40,947 nucleotides of DNA from an uncultured Thermoleophilia bacterium (lineage in GTDB: Bacteria; Actinomycetota; Thermoleophilia; UBA2241), in assembly GCA_903927755.1 (NCBI GenBank), contig CAIYOD010000062.1, positions 1 through 40,947 of the forward strand, read 5' to 3'. Below the pieces are notes generated by a model that was given only the letters and a program-made list of their open reading frames with translations, did no database searches and was not told the origin of the DNA. Of this stretch, positions 31,077 to 39,928 are shown piece after piece. Position 1 is the stretch's first letter, and each line of letters opens with the position of its first letter. The position numbers and the translations under genes were made by a program.

Positions 31077-32501
31077 TCAGGGCGCCGGGCTGGGCGACGC
31101 CGAGCCGGTCATGCCCCAGTCCTTCTCGATCACGTCGAGGACGACCTGGGCCATGCGGTCGCCGCCCTCGCGGGAGAGGTGGATGCCGTCCGGCGCGCGC
31201 ATCAGCACCAGATCGCCGTTCTCGTCCTTGAGATACTCGGCGTAGGACCCCTTCTCGTTGGCCAGCGCCTGCCAGGTGCTGACGAACGTGACGCCGGGGT
31301 GTTTCCTGGCCTCCGCCTCGTAGATGTGGTTCATCATGGCGATGCGCCCGCGGTACTCGAAATCCTTCATGATCGGATTGCCCACCCAGTAGACGCGGCG
31401 GCCGCCCTTGGTGAGGATGTCCATCGCCTCGCCGACGCGCTGGGCGTACACCTCCTGCCACGCCTTGGTGCCCACCTTGAGGACCTTGCCCTCGTACAGG
31501 ACGTCCTGGCCGTCGTTGGCGCCGAAGAGCACCGCGGCCGCCTCCGGCCTGAAGTCCACGATCTGGTCGACGAGCCGCTGCGGCCAGTCGTAGAAATCGG
31601 GCCGGCTCAGGCCGCTGGAGACGTGATAGTCGTTCTTGCCCTTCACCAGCCCGGTCGCCTCGCCGAGATTGACCAGCGACGACCCGAAGACCTGGTCCAT
31701 GGAGTCGCCGGCCACGTACAGGCGCAGGGGCTTCTTCTCAGTGATCGTGCGCGGCCAGAGCGGCTTCTTGGTCTTCTTGACCTCCGCGAGCGTGTGGTGC
31801 GGCGCCTCGCCGCGGCCGAGCGCGGACGCGACGGCTGCGCCGAGGTCGTCGGCGCGGACGAGGCCGCTGAGCCCGGTCATCGGCGCGAGCAGCGCCAGCT
31901 GGAGAGTGCGGAGCGCGCCGTACGGCCGCGCCTCGACGTCCTTCTTGATGGTGCGCGCGTCGAGCAGGCCGGTGAGGAAGAAGCCGAGCAACATGGCGAG
32001 GAGCACCGCGCCGGCCGAGAGGCGGCGCCGGCGCGGCCCCTTGTGCCGCTCCGGCAACGGGCCGATGGTCTCCTGCCTGTGCGGCGCCTCCGGCTCGAGC
32101 CACTCCTCCCACTCCTCGGAGACCTCATAGCCGTCGGCCGGCTCGTGCCGGGCGCGCCCGGCGCCGGTGGGGTACTCGGGCGCCCGCCAGTCGCCGGCCG
32201 CGCGCCGGTCCTCCCGCGGCGGGCGCGGCCGGTCCCTGCCCTCGGGGAACTCCCGCACGCGCCAGTCGCCCGGCTCGGCGTCCACCGGCCGGCGCCTGCG
32301 CTCGTCGCGGCCGCGGTCCGGAGGCCGCAGGTCGTCCCACACGAAGAGGTCGTCGTCAGAGCCGCCGGAGGAGCTCCCCCGGCCGCCGGCCTCTTGACCG
32401 GCGCCGCCCGCGGCGGAGCGCCGGGCCTGCCCGCCGCCCTCGTCGAACGGCAGGCCCTCCTGGCCCGGATACTCGCCCTCGTATCGTCCGTCGTCCGTCA
32501 T
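31077..32501 (-). CDS. SGNH/GDSL hydrolase, DUF459 family, membrane-anchored (copy 1)
   Basis: A 474-residue protein. The first ~155 residues are a disordered, Arg/Asp/Gly/Pro-rich cytoplasmic region; one membrane helix follows (about 158-178, AGAVLLAMLLGFFLTGLL), and the C-terminal half is an extracytoplasmic SGNH domain. Catalytic residues are S267 in AGDSMDQ, the Asn in FGANDGQ, and D438 with H441 in DGIHLS. DUF459 resembles AlgX/PatB-type O-acetyl transferases or esterases that act on exported polymers. It follows the MBOAT gene by 31 bases on the same strand, the usual pairing in which MBOAT supplies acyl groups across the membrane. A paralogous pair lies immediately upstream. Confidence 0.88.
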   Translation of the reverse strand: MTDDGRYEGEYPGQEGLPFDEGGGQARRSAAGGAGQEAGGRGSSSGGSDDDLFVWDDLRPPDRGRDERRRRPVDAEPGDWRVREFPEGRDRPRPPREDRRAAGDWRAPEYPTGAGRARHEPADGYEVSEEWEEWLEPEAPHRQETIGPLPERHKGPRRRRLSAGAVLLAMLLGFFLTGLLDARTIKKDVEARPYGALRTLQLALLAPMTGLSGLVRADDLGAAVASALGRGEAPHHTLAEVKKTKKPLWPRTITEKKPLRLYVAGDSMDQVFGSSLVNLGEATGLVKGKNDYHVSSGLSRPDFYDWPQRLVDQIVDFRPEAAAVLFGANDGQDVLYEGKVLKVGTKAWQEVYAQRVGEAMDILTKGGRRVYWVGNPIMKDFEYRGRIAMMNHIYEAEARKHPGVTFVSTWQALANEKGSYAEYLKDENGDLVLMRAPDGIHLSREGGDRMAQVVLDVIEKDWGMTGSASPSPAP

Positions 32502-32532
32502 CGCCTCAGTCTGCCCGTCGTCCGCTCGCCGC

Positions 32533-33972
32533 TCAGAACTTGAAGTACAGGAACTCGGCCGGCCCCGCCGGCCCCAGCACGTCGATCAGGAACAGGGCCA
32601 GCGCCAGCACGAGCCCCTGGCCCACCCAGCCGATGCGGCTGAAGCCGGCCTCCAGGCCTTCCATCGTCCGTCGCGGCACGTACTGGATGGCGATGCCCAG
32701 GATCGCGAGGCCCACCACCGGCAGGGTCACCGCCGCTCCGATCGACCCGAATCCGGCGATCAGGCGCCAGAGCACCGCGAACGCATTGCCCATGGACTCG
32801 GCGCGGAAGAACACCCACGCCACGCTCACGAACACGAACACCCACAGCCGCTGGAGCGCTCTCGAGCCGGCCGTCCGGCCGGGCTCCCGCAGTCCTCTCG
32901 AGTGACGCGCGTCCATGCGCGCCCGTTCGACGGCCAGCCCGGTCCCGTGCATGAGCCCCCAGAACACGAACGTCCACCCCGCCCCGTGCCACAGGCCGCC
33001 GAGAAGGAAGGTGATCACGAGGTTGGCGTACGTGCGGCCGTGGCCCTTGCGGTTCCCGCCCAGCGGGATGTACAGGTAGTCGCGCAGCCAGCTGGAGAGG
33101 GTGATGTGCCAGCGGCGCCAGAAGTCCTGGATGGTGCGCGCCGTGTACGGCGCTTCGAAGTTGGCCGGCAGCTCGAAGCCGAGGAGCAGCGAGACGCCGA
33201 TGGCGATGTCGGCGTAGGCGCTGAAGTCGCAGTAGATCTGCACCGAGTAGGCGACGATGCCCCACAGCGTCTCCCACGACGAGTAGCTCTGCGGTGAGGC
33301 GAAGAGGCCGTTCACGATGTGCGTCGACAGGTAGTCGGCGATCAGCAGCTTCTTGGCGAGGCCACCGAGGATGAGCACGAAGGCGCGCGACGAGTCCACG
33401 TTGTGCGGGTTCCGCGGCGAGGTGAGCTGCGGGAGGAACTCGCGGGCGCGGGCGATGGGGCCGGCGAGCAGGTACGGGAAGTACGCGGTATACACGGCGA
33501 AGTCGAGCGCCGGCGCCGGCGCAAGCTGCCCGCGGTAGATGTCGATCACGTAGCTCAGCATGCGGAACACGAGGAACGAGATGCCGACCGGCAAGATGAT
33601 GCGCAGGAGCGGAAGCGGCGCGCCGAGACTGAGGGCGCCGAGCACGTCGTTGAGGCTCACGGCGAAGAAGTCGAAGTACTTGAAGACGCCGAGGGTGACG
33701 AGGTTCGCGGCCACGGCGAGGATGACCCAGCGGCGGGCGGCGGCCGTCTTGCCGCGCCGCCCGAGCGACCGGTGCACCTGCACGCCGAGCCCCTGATTGA
33801 CCAGCGTCGCCGCGACGAGCAGGAAGACGAGGCGCCAGTCCCACCAGCCGTAGAACACGTAGCTGGCGCCGATGATGAACCACTTCCACAGGCGAAGGCG
33901 CGGCATGAGCAGCCAATTGAGCACGTACACGACGAGGAAGAAGATCGCGAACGTGATCGTCGGAAAGAGCAC
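32533..33972 (-). CDS. MBOAT-family O-acyltransferase, AlgI/DltB-like (copy 1)
   Basis: Polytopic membrane acyltransferase of 479 residues with about 11 helices. The core MBOAT signature is present: the catalytic histidine H329 in GGLWHGAGW, and upstream RRWHITLSSWLRDYLYIPLGG, the AlgI/DltB hallmark. AlgI-type proteins move acetyl groups from a cytoplasmic donor to the outside, for alginate, cellulose, teichoic acid or peptidoglycan modification. Its partner SGNH gene starts 31 bases downstream. The start codon is GTG at 33972. A TAGCAT hexamer at 34041-34036 with TTCGCC 17 bases before it may be a promoter inside the 143-base gap. It ends in FLYFKF, identical to the second copy. Confidence 0.9.
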   Translation of the reverse strand: MLFPTITFAIFFLVVYVLNWLLMPRLRLWKWFIIGASYVFYGWWDWRLVFLLVAATLVNQGLGVQVHRSLGRRGKTAAARRWVILAVAANLVTLGVFKYFDFFAVSLNDVLGALSLGAPLPLLRIILPVGISFLVFRMLSYVIDIYRGQLAPAPALDFAVYTAYFPYLLAGPIARAREFLPQLTSPRNPHNVDSSRAFVLILGGLAKKLLIADYLSTHIVNGLFASPQSYSSWETLWGIVAYSVQIYCDFSAYADIAIGVSLLLGFELPANFEAPYTARTIQDFWRRWHITLSSWLRDYLYIPLGGNRKGHGRTYANLVITFLLGGLWHGAGWTFVFWGLMHGTGLAVERARMDARHSRGLREPGRTAGSRALQRLWVFVFVSVAWVFFRAESMGNAFAVLWRLIAGFGSIGAAVTLPVVGLAILGIAIQYVPRRTMEGLEAGFSRIGWVGQGLVLALALFLIDVLGPAGPAEFLYFKF

Positions 33973-34115
33973 GCGGCCGCCTGTCAGTACCCGGGTGCGC
34001 GGGACCGCACGGGCTGCCCCGCCTGCTGCCTGCGGATGCTACACCAGCGGCCGCGGGCGGCGAAGCCCCTCCCGCGATGCGGTCGGCACGCCCGCCGCGA
34101 GCGGGCGCCGCCCCC

Positions 34116-35261
34116 TCAGGGCGCCGGACTGGCCGACGTGCCGGGCTTCGGCGGCGGCGTCTCCCCCTTCTTGGGGAACCACTCCTTCTTGATCGCGTCG
34201 ACCACGGCCTGCGCGATGCGCAGGCCGCCGGCGTACGTCAGATGCTCGCCGTCCTGCTCGCGGACCTGCTGCAGCTCGCCGCTCGCGTCGGGCAGGTACT
34301 GCGAGTACTGGCCGCTGCCGTTCGTGAACAACTTGTACGCGTCGATGTACTTCACCCCGAAGTTCTTCTCCGCCACGCTCGCGTAGACGTCGTTCATCAG
34401 CTTGACCTGGCCGTTGTACGACGCCGACGGCATGACCGGCTGTCCGATCCAGTAGATGCGGCGGACGCCACCCTGGAACAGCAGACCGACGACGTCCTGG
34501 ACGCGCTTGCGGTACTCCTTCTTCCAGCCGTCGCTGCCGAACTGGTAGATATCGCCTGAGGCCGTCTGGACCGCCTGGTTGTCGTTGGCGCCGAACATCA
34601 CGGCCACAGCGCCCGGATCGAATGCCTTGACCTGCGACTGCAGCTGGGCCGGCCAGTTGAAGAAGTCGGGCCGAACCAGGCCGGACGAGATGTGGTAGTC
34701 CAGCAGCGGCTTGATCAGCTTGGTCTTGTTGGAGAGGTTGACGAGCGCCATCCCCGGCAGGCCCATCATGGAGTCGCCGGCGATGTACAGGTGCATCGGG
34801 TGACCCTTGAACGGCTTGGGCAGCGGCCGCTCCTGGAGCGGCTTCTTCGGCTTCCCGTTCTTGTCCGGCTCGCCGCTCTTGCCCGGCTCCGGCGTCGGGG
34901 TGACGACCACGACCGCCGACGTCCCGGCCGGGCCCGGATCGGGCTTGCCGAGCGCGACCGCCGTGAGCTTCGCCGGCCGATCCAGGAACAGCCAGTGGCT
35001 CACGCTCGCGAGCGGGTCGACCAGGGCGAGGCGGAAGCTGCGCTCGCCGCCGAACGGCATCTCGAGCGCCGTCTTCTTCATAGCCGGGGCGTTGAACAAG
35101 GCGCCGAGGGCCAGCGCGACCAGCATCGCCACGAGCGCGCTGGCGGCGGTGCGTCGCCGGCGGCCGAACGGCAGCCCTGAGGCGCGGCGCCCGTCCGCCG
35201 GCGGTGGTTCGTCGCCGGCCGGCGGCCGGCGGAAGTCGCGTGGTGTCTGCTCGTCCGCCAT
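34116..35261 (-). CDS. SGNH/GDSL hydrolase, DUF459 family, membrane-anchored (copy 2)
   Basis: A 381-residue paralogue of the copy at 31077. The N-terminal cytoplasmic part is shorter (about 35 residues), then one membrane helix (about 38-57), a Pro/Lys-rich linker with PEPGKSGEPDKNGKPKK and the SGNH domain. The catalytic residues are S164 (AGDSMMG), the Asn in FGANDNQ, and D337 with H340 in DGEHLTY. The ATG at 35261 shares its A with the stop of the MBOAT gene (TGATG), a strong coupling. Together with the preceding acyltransferase it would transfer or remove acyl groups on an exported glycan or polymer. The two SGNH copies differ strongly outside the motifs, so they probably have different acceptors. 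Confidence 0.88.
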   Translation of the reverse strand: MADEQTPRDFRRPPAGDEPPPADGRRASGLPFGRRRRTAASALVAMLVALALGALFNAPAMKKTALEMPFGGERSFRLALVDPLASVSHWLFLDRPAKLTAVALGKPDPGPAGTSAVVVVTPTPEPGKSGEPDKNGKPKKPLQERPLPKPFKGHPMHLYIAGDSMMGLPGMALVNLSNKTKLIKPLLDYHISSGLVRPDFFNWPAQLQSQVKAFDPGAVAVMFGANDNQAVQTASGDIYQFGSDGWKKEYRKRVQDVVGLLFQGGVRRIYWIGQPVMPSASYNGQVKLMNDVYASVAEKNFGVKYIDAYKLFTNGSGQYSQYLPDASGELQQVREQDGEHLTYAGGLRIAQAVVDAIKKEWFPKKGETPPPKPGTSASPAP

Positions 35262-36802
35262 CAGAACTTGAAGTAGAGGAAGGTCGCGGGGCCGACAGGT
35301 CCGAGGATGTCGAGCAGCATGAAGCCGACGGCGAGGATCAAGCCCTGCACGACGGGGTTCAGGACGGAGAGACCGGCCTCACCGCGCTGCCAGATGGAGC
35401 GCGGCACGTACTGCACGCCGATGCCGACGGCGATGGCGAGGAACACGCCCGGCGTCACCGCCGCGCCGATCGTCCCCCAGCTCTGGAAGAGCCGCGCGAT
35501 GACGCTCGTCGCGGCGCCGAAGGAGTCCGAACGGAAGAAGATCCAGGCGAAGGTGACGAAGGCGAAGACGCCGATCCGCGGCCACACGGCGCCGTGCCAC
35601 GGGCGCCGGTCGTACTCGAGCGGCGGCGCGGCCGCCGCCGGGGCCGCGCCGGGGCCTTCCGGGAGCGGCGGCGCCTCGACGATGCCGTCGAACGCCGCCG
35701 CCAGCTCGAGGCGCTGGCGCTGGATCATGCGCGCGCGCTGCTTGCGTTTGTCCACGCGCGCGTGCTCAACGATCATGGCGCCGCCGTAGAGGAAGCCCCA
35801 GAAGATGAACGTCCAGCCCGCACCGTGCCACAGCCCGCCGAGCACCATGGTGAGCATCAGGTTCACGGAGGTGCGCGTGCGGCCTTTGCGATTGCCGCCC
35901 AGTGGGATGTACAGGTAGTCGCGCAGCCAGCGCGAGAGCGTCATGTGCCAGCGGCGCCAGAAGTCCTGGACCGATGTGGCCGTGTACGGCGCGTTGAAGT
36001 TGTCCGGAAGCTCGAACCCGAGCAGCAGCGAGATGCCGATGGCGATGTCGGCGTAGGCGCTGAAGTCGCAGTAGATCTGCACCGCGTACCCGATGATGCC
36101 CAGCAGGACCTCGAGCGACGAGTACTGCCCCGGCGTCGTGAACACGCCATTGACGATGTGGGTCGCGAGGTAGTCGGCGATCAGCATCTTCTTGATGAGG
36201 CCGCCGAAGATGAGGAAGAAGGCGCGCGACGTGTCCACGCTCCGCGGGTCGCGCGGGCCGTTCAGCTGCGGGAGGAACTCGGACGCGCGGGCGATGGGGC
36301 CGGCGGCCAGGTACGGGAAGAAGGCGACGTACACGGAGAAGTCCAGCAGCGACGCCGGCCGCAGGGTGCCGCGGTACACGTCGATGACGTAGCTGAGGAC
36401 GCGGAACGTAAGGAACGAGATGCCGAGCGGCAGGACGATGCGCAGCAGCGGCAGGTCGGCATTCAGGCCGAGGGTGTCAAGCGCGTTGACGGCGGAGGTG
36501 ACGAAGAAGCCGTAGTACTTGAACCAGCCGAGCACGCCGAGGTTGGCGGCGACGGCCGCCGCCAGGGCCCATTTGCGGCCGGCGGCGCCGGGCCGCATGC
36601 CGTCGATCCATCTGGCGAAGAACTGGTTGGCGACGGCGCTCAGCGCCAGCAGCAGGACGAAGCGCCAGTCCCACCAGCCGTAGAACACCAGGCTGATGAT
36701 GAGCATGAACGGCTTCCAGGCTCGCTGTCTGGGCATGAGCAGCCAGTTGCCGACGAAGGCAAGGAGAAAGAAGACAGCGAATGTGATGGTAGGAAACAGC
36801 AT
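35261..36802 (-). CDS. MBOAT-family O-acyltransferase, AlgI/DltB-like (copy 2)
   Basis: A 513-residue paralogue of the acyltransferase at 32533, with H326 in GGLWHGAGW and RRWHMTLSRWLRDYLYIPLGG. An insertion of about 60 residues, Arg/Gln and then Pro/Ala rich (after MIVEHARVDKRKQ), lies in a late cytoplasmic loop and is shorter in copy 1. The ATG at 36802 gives MLFPTITFAVFF, matching the N terminus of copy 1; the long extension readable upstream is the shadow of the aminotransferase gene. It is the first gene of the four-gene block on the minus strand. TAGACT (36825-36820) 17 bases before the ATG may be its -10. Divergent from the aminotransferase. Confidence 0.9.
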   Translation of the reverse strand: MLFPTITFAVFFLLAFVGNWLLMPRQRAWKPFMLIISLVFYGWWDWRFVLLLALSAVANQFFARWIDGMRPGAAGRKWALAAAVAANLGVLGWFKYYGFFVTSAVNALDTLGLNADLPLLRIVLPLGISFLTFRVLSYVIDVYRGTLRPASLLDFSVYVAFFPYLAAGPIARASEFLPQLNGPRDPRSVDTSRAFFLIFGGLIKKMLIADYLATHIVNGVFTTPGQYSSLEVLLGIIGYAVQIYCDFSAYADIAIGISLLLGFELPDNFNAPYTATSVQDFWRRWHMTLSRWLRDYLYIPLGGNRKGRTRTSVNLMLTMVLGGLWHGAGWTFIFWGFLYGGAMIVEHARVDKRKQRARMIQRQRLELAAAFDGIVEAPPLPEGPGAAPAAAAPPLEYDRRPWHGAVWPRIGVFAFVTFAWIFFRSDSFGAATSVIARLFQSWGTIGAAVTPGVFLAIAVGIGVQYVPRSIWQRGEAGLSVLNPVVQGLILAVGFMLLDILGPVGPATFLYFKF

Positions 36803-36898
36803 GCGGCGCCCGGTCCCCCAGTCTAGGGAAAGGGACGGCCGGTCGCCAGCCGGGGTTCGCCGGGACGCGGCGCGACACGCGCGGACCGGCGCTTCGCA

Positions 36899-36904
36899 TA
36901 TCAT
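36899..36904 (+). promoter_or_regulatory. -10 hexamer TATCAT, leaderless promoter of the aminotransferase gene
   Basis: TATCAT, then GGCGGC (six bases), then the GTG at 36911. The only other candidate start, ATG at 36903, overlaps the hexamer and is out of frame. No ribosome binding site. Confidence 0.55.
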
Positions 36905-36910
36905 GGCGGC

Positions 36911-38080
36911 GTGAGCGAACCGCCCGCCTTCACCCAGAACGCGCTCCGCGAGGGCGTCATCGAATTCGCCTTCGGCGAGCCCGACCCTGCGCTCCTGCCG
37001 GTCGGACTCGTGCGGGAGGCCGCGGCGAGGGCGCTCGGCGCCGGCGGCGCCGCGGTGCTCGCTTACGGATCGAACCCGGGGCCGGAGAAGCTGCGCGCGG
37101 CGATCGCCGCGCGCACGGCGGCCAGGGAAGGCCTGGCGCTGGCCGCCGCGGACGTGCTCGTCAGCGGCGGCAACTCCCAGGCCCTCGATCAGGCGCTGAC
37201 CATCCTCACCGAGCCTGGTGACGTGGTCTTCGTGGAGACTCCGACGTACAACCTCGCCCTCGGCATCATCGCCGACCACCCCGTCGACGTCGTGGGCGTG
37301 CCGATGGACGGGGATGGGCTGGACGTCGAGGCGCTCGAGGCGGCCGTCGGCGAGGTCAAGGCCTCCGGCCGCCGGGCGCGCCTCCTCTACACCATCCCGA
37401 CGTTCCACAACCCCACCGGCGTGAGCCTCTCCGCCCCGCGCCGGCAGCGACTGCTGGAGCTCGCGCGACGCGAAGACCTCATCCTCGTGGAGGACGATGT
37501 GTACCGCGAGCTCGCCTACGACGGCGAGGCGCCGCCGGCACTGCGGACGCTGGATCCGGAGGCGCCGGTCGTGCGTCTGGGTTCGTTCTCGAAATCCCTG
37601 GCACCCGGGCTCCGCCTCGGCTGGTTCGATGCGCCCGCCGCACTGCGCGAGCTGCTGGCCGCCACGGGCATGATCGAGAGCGGCGGCTGCGTCAGCCAGT
37701 TCTCGGCGCACGTGGTGGCGGCGCTCCTCGAAGCCGGAGCCTACGGCGCGCACACCGCGGCTCTGCGGCTGGCGTACGCCTCGCGCCGCGACGCCCTCGC
37801 GGACGCACTCGGCGAGCAGTTGCCGGCCGGCTGCTGCGTGACCGTGCCGTCCGGCGGCTTCTTCCTGTGGCTCACGCTCCCGCAGGGGCTGCTCGCCACG
37901 GACCTGCTACCCGTGGCCGAGCGCCACGGCGTGGCTTTCGCGGCCGGGCGGCGCTTCTGCACGGACGGGGACGACCGCAGCCTGCGGCTCGCCTTCAGTC
38001 TCTACGACGAGGCGAGCCTCACGGAGGGCGGCCGGCGGCTCGCAGCCGCCATCGCCGAAGCCGCCGGCGACCGCGCGTGA
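36911..38080 (+). CDS. PLP-dependent aminotransferase, class I (LysN/MocR-C-like)
   Basis: Fold-type I aminotransferase of 389 residues. The Schiff-base lysine is K228 in SFSKSLAPGLRLGW. Other signatures are SGGNSQALDQALTIL, TIPTFHNPTGVSLS and VEDDVYRELAYDG. The family contains 2-aminoadipate, aromatic and branched-chain aminotransferases; the FHNPTG form is common in LysN-like and MocR C-terminal relatives. There is no N-terminal GntR domain, so it is an enzyme rather than a MocR regulator. The GTG at 36911 appears leaderless. It is divergent from the MBOAT-SGNH block with about 110 bases between starts. Substrate specificity cannot be read from sequence. Confidence 0.93.
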   Translation: MSEPPAFTQNALREGVIEFAFGEPDPALLPVGLVREAAARALGAGGAAVLAYGSNPGPEKLRAAIAARTAAREGLALAAADVLVSGGNSQALDQALTILTEPGDVVFVETPTYNLALGIIADHPVDVVGVPMDGDGLDVEALEAAVGEVKASGRRARLLYTIPTFHNPTGVSLSAPRRQRLLELARREDLILVEDDVYRELAYDGEAPPALRTLDPEAPVVRLGSFSKSLAPGLRLGWFDAPAALRELLAATGMIESGGCVSQFSAHVVAALLEAGAYGAHTAALRLAYASRRDALADALGEQLPAGCCVTVPSGGFFLWLTLPQGLLATDLLPVAERHGVAFAAGRRFCTDGDDRSLRLAFSLYDEASLTEGGRRLAAAIAEAAGDRA

Positions 38081-38094
38081 CCGCCACCCGGAGG

Positions 38095-38125
38095 GCGCGA
38101 GACCGCCTGAACGGGGTTCTCGCGC
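38095..38125 (+). terminator. Hairpin after the aminotransferase gene, possible terminator
   Basis: Perfect 8-bp arms GCGCGAGA (38095-38102) and TCTCGCGC (38118-38125) with a 15-base loop, 15 bases after the stop codon. No U-run follows, so it may be a weak terminator or a processing site. The rest of the 38081-38194 gap shows no gene I can defend. Confidence 0.4.
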
Positions 38126-38194
38126 ACGTCGGCGGGCATGGTCGTCTCAGCATGGGGTCGCAGAAGGAGGAGCAGTGAAGGCCGGAGGATCGTG

Positions 38195-39925
38195 ATGGCC
38201 GAGAAGACGCCGGCGCCGAAGCCGCCCGACGACGCGGACGCGGCCGGCGGCGGAACGCCCCCGGCACAGTCCGGGAAGTCCGCTGCGGCGCCGAGGAAGC
38301 GCTCGAACAGCCCGCGCAAGAAGAGCCCGGCGGGCAAGAAGCCGGCCGGCGGCGGCGCGAGCACGAAGCCGGCCGCAGGCGCAAAGACCGGCGGCGGCGG
38401 CGCGAGCACGAAGCCGGCCGCCGGCGCAAAGGCCGCCGCGGGAGGCGCCAGGCCGCCGCGGAAGCGGACCCCGCGCAAGCCGGCGGCGGCAGACGCGACC
38501 GTTGCCGGCGCGGCATCGCAGGCAGCCTCGGCGGTGGAGGCGCCCGTGGCCGGCGCGGCGGAGACCGCCGAGCAGACCGCCGTGACCACTCCGCTGCCGG
38601 CGTCACCGGCCGTCGCCCGCGCCCTTGCTCCCGTGGGGCGCGCCCTGACGTCCAGGCGCGCGCCCCGCATCCGCACGGGCGTGGCCCTGTTCCTGGTCGT
38701 CGTCTCCGTGCTCGCCGTCCTGGTGAGCACGCTGGCGCTGTGGTCGCGCGGCATCATCTTCGACACCGAGACTTACGTGAAGGTCGTCGCCCCCGTGGCC
38801 GAAGACCCACAGGTCCGCGAAGCGGTGAGCGCCTACGTGGCCGGAAAGGCTGTCGAGGCCGCCGACCTCAGCGCCCGCATCGAGGATGCGCTGCCGTCCG
38901 ACGCCAAGGTCCTCGCACCCGCGCTCACTCGCTCGCTCCAGACGTTCCTCGTGGACGAGATCGACAGGTTCCTCAGCACCCCGCTCGCGCAACGCCTCTG
39001 GGTCGACATCAACAGATTCGCACACGAGCAGCTGATCACCGCGTTGCGCGATGAGAACCGGTACGTCACCGTCGGCCGCAACGACGTGAAGCTGAACCTC
39101 CTGCCGCTCGTGGCGGTCGCACTCCAGCGGCTGGAGGACAGGATCCCGCAGCTCCTCGGGAAGGACGTCACCCTGCCGCAGATCGACCCGGCGACCGCCC
39201 CCGACGAGATCCGCACGCTGCTGCAGGACGCGCTCGGCCGCAAGCTGCCCGCGGACTTCGGCACGATCACCTTGCTCCGCGGGAGCCAGGGCTATGAGGC
39301 CAAGCAGGCGCTCCGGCTGTTCAACGACCTCGTGATCCTCGTCGTGGTGCTGACCGTCGTGCTCATCGCGGCCGCGCTGCTGGTCTCCGTGCGACGCTGG
39401 CGCACGGCGCTGTGGCTCGGTGTGGGTTCGCTGCTCGCGTTCATCGCCGCGCGCGTCATCGAGGTCCGGCTGGAGGAGGCCGTCGCCCGCGGAGTGAAGA
39501 CGCAGGGCGGAGCCGCTGTCGCCCGCTCGATCGTCAGCTCGGCGGTCTCCAGCCTGAACGGGTTCCTCGTGTGGGTCGCCGTGGCCGGCGCGCTCGTGGC
39601 CATCGCCGCGTTCCTCGCCGGTCGGCCCGAGTGGCTGGACGCCATGGGACGAGGCTTCGCCAAGCTCTTCGGCGTCGCCTCGGACCTCTCCACGCCGGAC
39701 ACCGCCGCCGGGCGCTGGATGGCCGAGCACCTCGATCTGCTGCGGATCGTCGGGGTCGCCGTGGCGATCGTCGTCCTGCTCTTCGTGACCGGCTCGCTCT
39801 CGGCCGTCGTGGCGGCGCTCATCGCGCTGGCCGTCTACGAGCTCGCGCTGAGCGCCTACGCCATCGGTGTGCCGAGGGAACTCGACGAAGACCCCGCCGA
39901 TGACCCGGAGTCGCCGGTCACCTGA
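38195..39925 (+). CDS. Uncharacterised membrane protein with basic, repeat-containing N-terminal tail
   Basis: A 576-residue protein with no family I can name. Residues 1-135 are a Lys/Pro/Ala/Gly-rich low-complexity tail with histone-like short motifs (NSPRKKSPAGKKPA) and a duplicated 13-residue block GGGASTKPAAGAK. A membrane helix (about 160-185) precedes a soluble extracytoplasmic region of about 190 residues with a helical pattern (YVKVVAPVAEDPQVREAVSAYVAGK) and then at least four membrane helices from about residue 378 to 560 (LVILVVVLTVVLIAAALL, LWLGVGSLLAFIAA, and others). The ATG at 38195 has GGAGGA 6 bases upstream; ATG at 38138 in the same frame is an alternative without a clear site. 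Convergent with the next gene. Confidence 0.75.
   Translation: MAEKTPAPKPPDDADAAGGGTPPAQSGKSAAAPRKRSNSPRKKSPAGKKPAGGGASTKPAAGAKTGGGGASTKPAAGAKAAAGGARPPRKRTPRKPAAADATVAGAASQAASAVEAPVAGAAETAEQTAVTTPLPASPAVARALAPVGRALTSRRAPRIRTGVALFLVVVSVLAVLVSTLALWSRGIIFDTETYVKVVAPVAEDPQVREAVSAYVAGKAVEAADLSARIEDALPSDAKVLAPALTRSLQTFLVDEIDRFLSTPLAQRLWVDINRFAHEQLITALRDENRYVTVGRNDVKLNLLPLVAVALQRLEDRIPQLLGKDVTLPQIDPATAPDEIRTLLQDALGRKLPADFGTITLLRGSQGYEAKQALRLFNDLVILVVVLTVVLIAAALLVSVRRWRTALWLGVGSLLAFIAARVIEVRLEEAVARGVKTQGGAAVARSIVSSAVSSLNGFLVWVAVAGALVAIAAFLAGRPEWLDAMGRGFAKLFGVASDLSTPDTAAGRWMAEHLDLLRIVGVAVAIVVLLFVTGSLSAVVAALIALAVYELALSAYAIGVPRELDEDPADDPESPVT
38348..38431 (+). repeat. Intragenic tandem repeat, 45-bp period (39-bp core twice)
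   Basis: Two 39-base cores (38348-38386 and 38393-38431) coding for GGGASTKPAAGAK differ at a single base (GCA/GCC). The linker between them is ACCGGC. It is a recent in-frame duplication in the basic N-terminal tail. Confidence 0.85.
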
Positions 39926-39928
39926 GGC

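Noticed and set aside
36911..38080. MocR-type regulator
   Set aside because: The aminotransferase domain alone fills the 389 residues; there is no N-terminal GntR winged helix.
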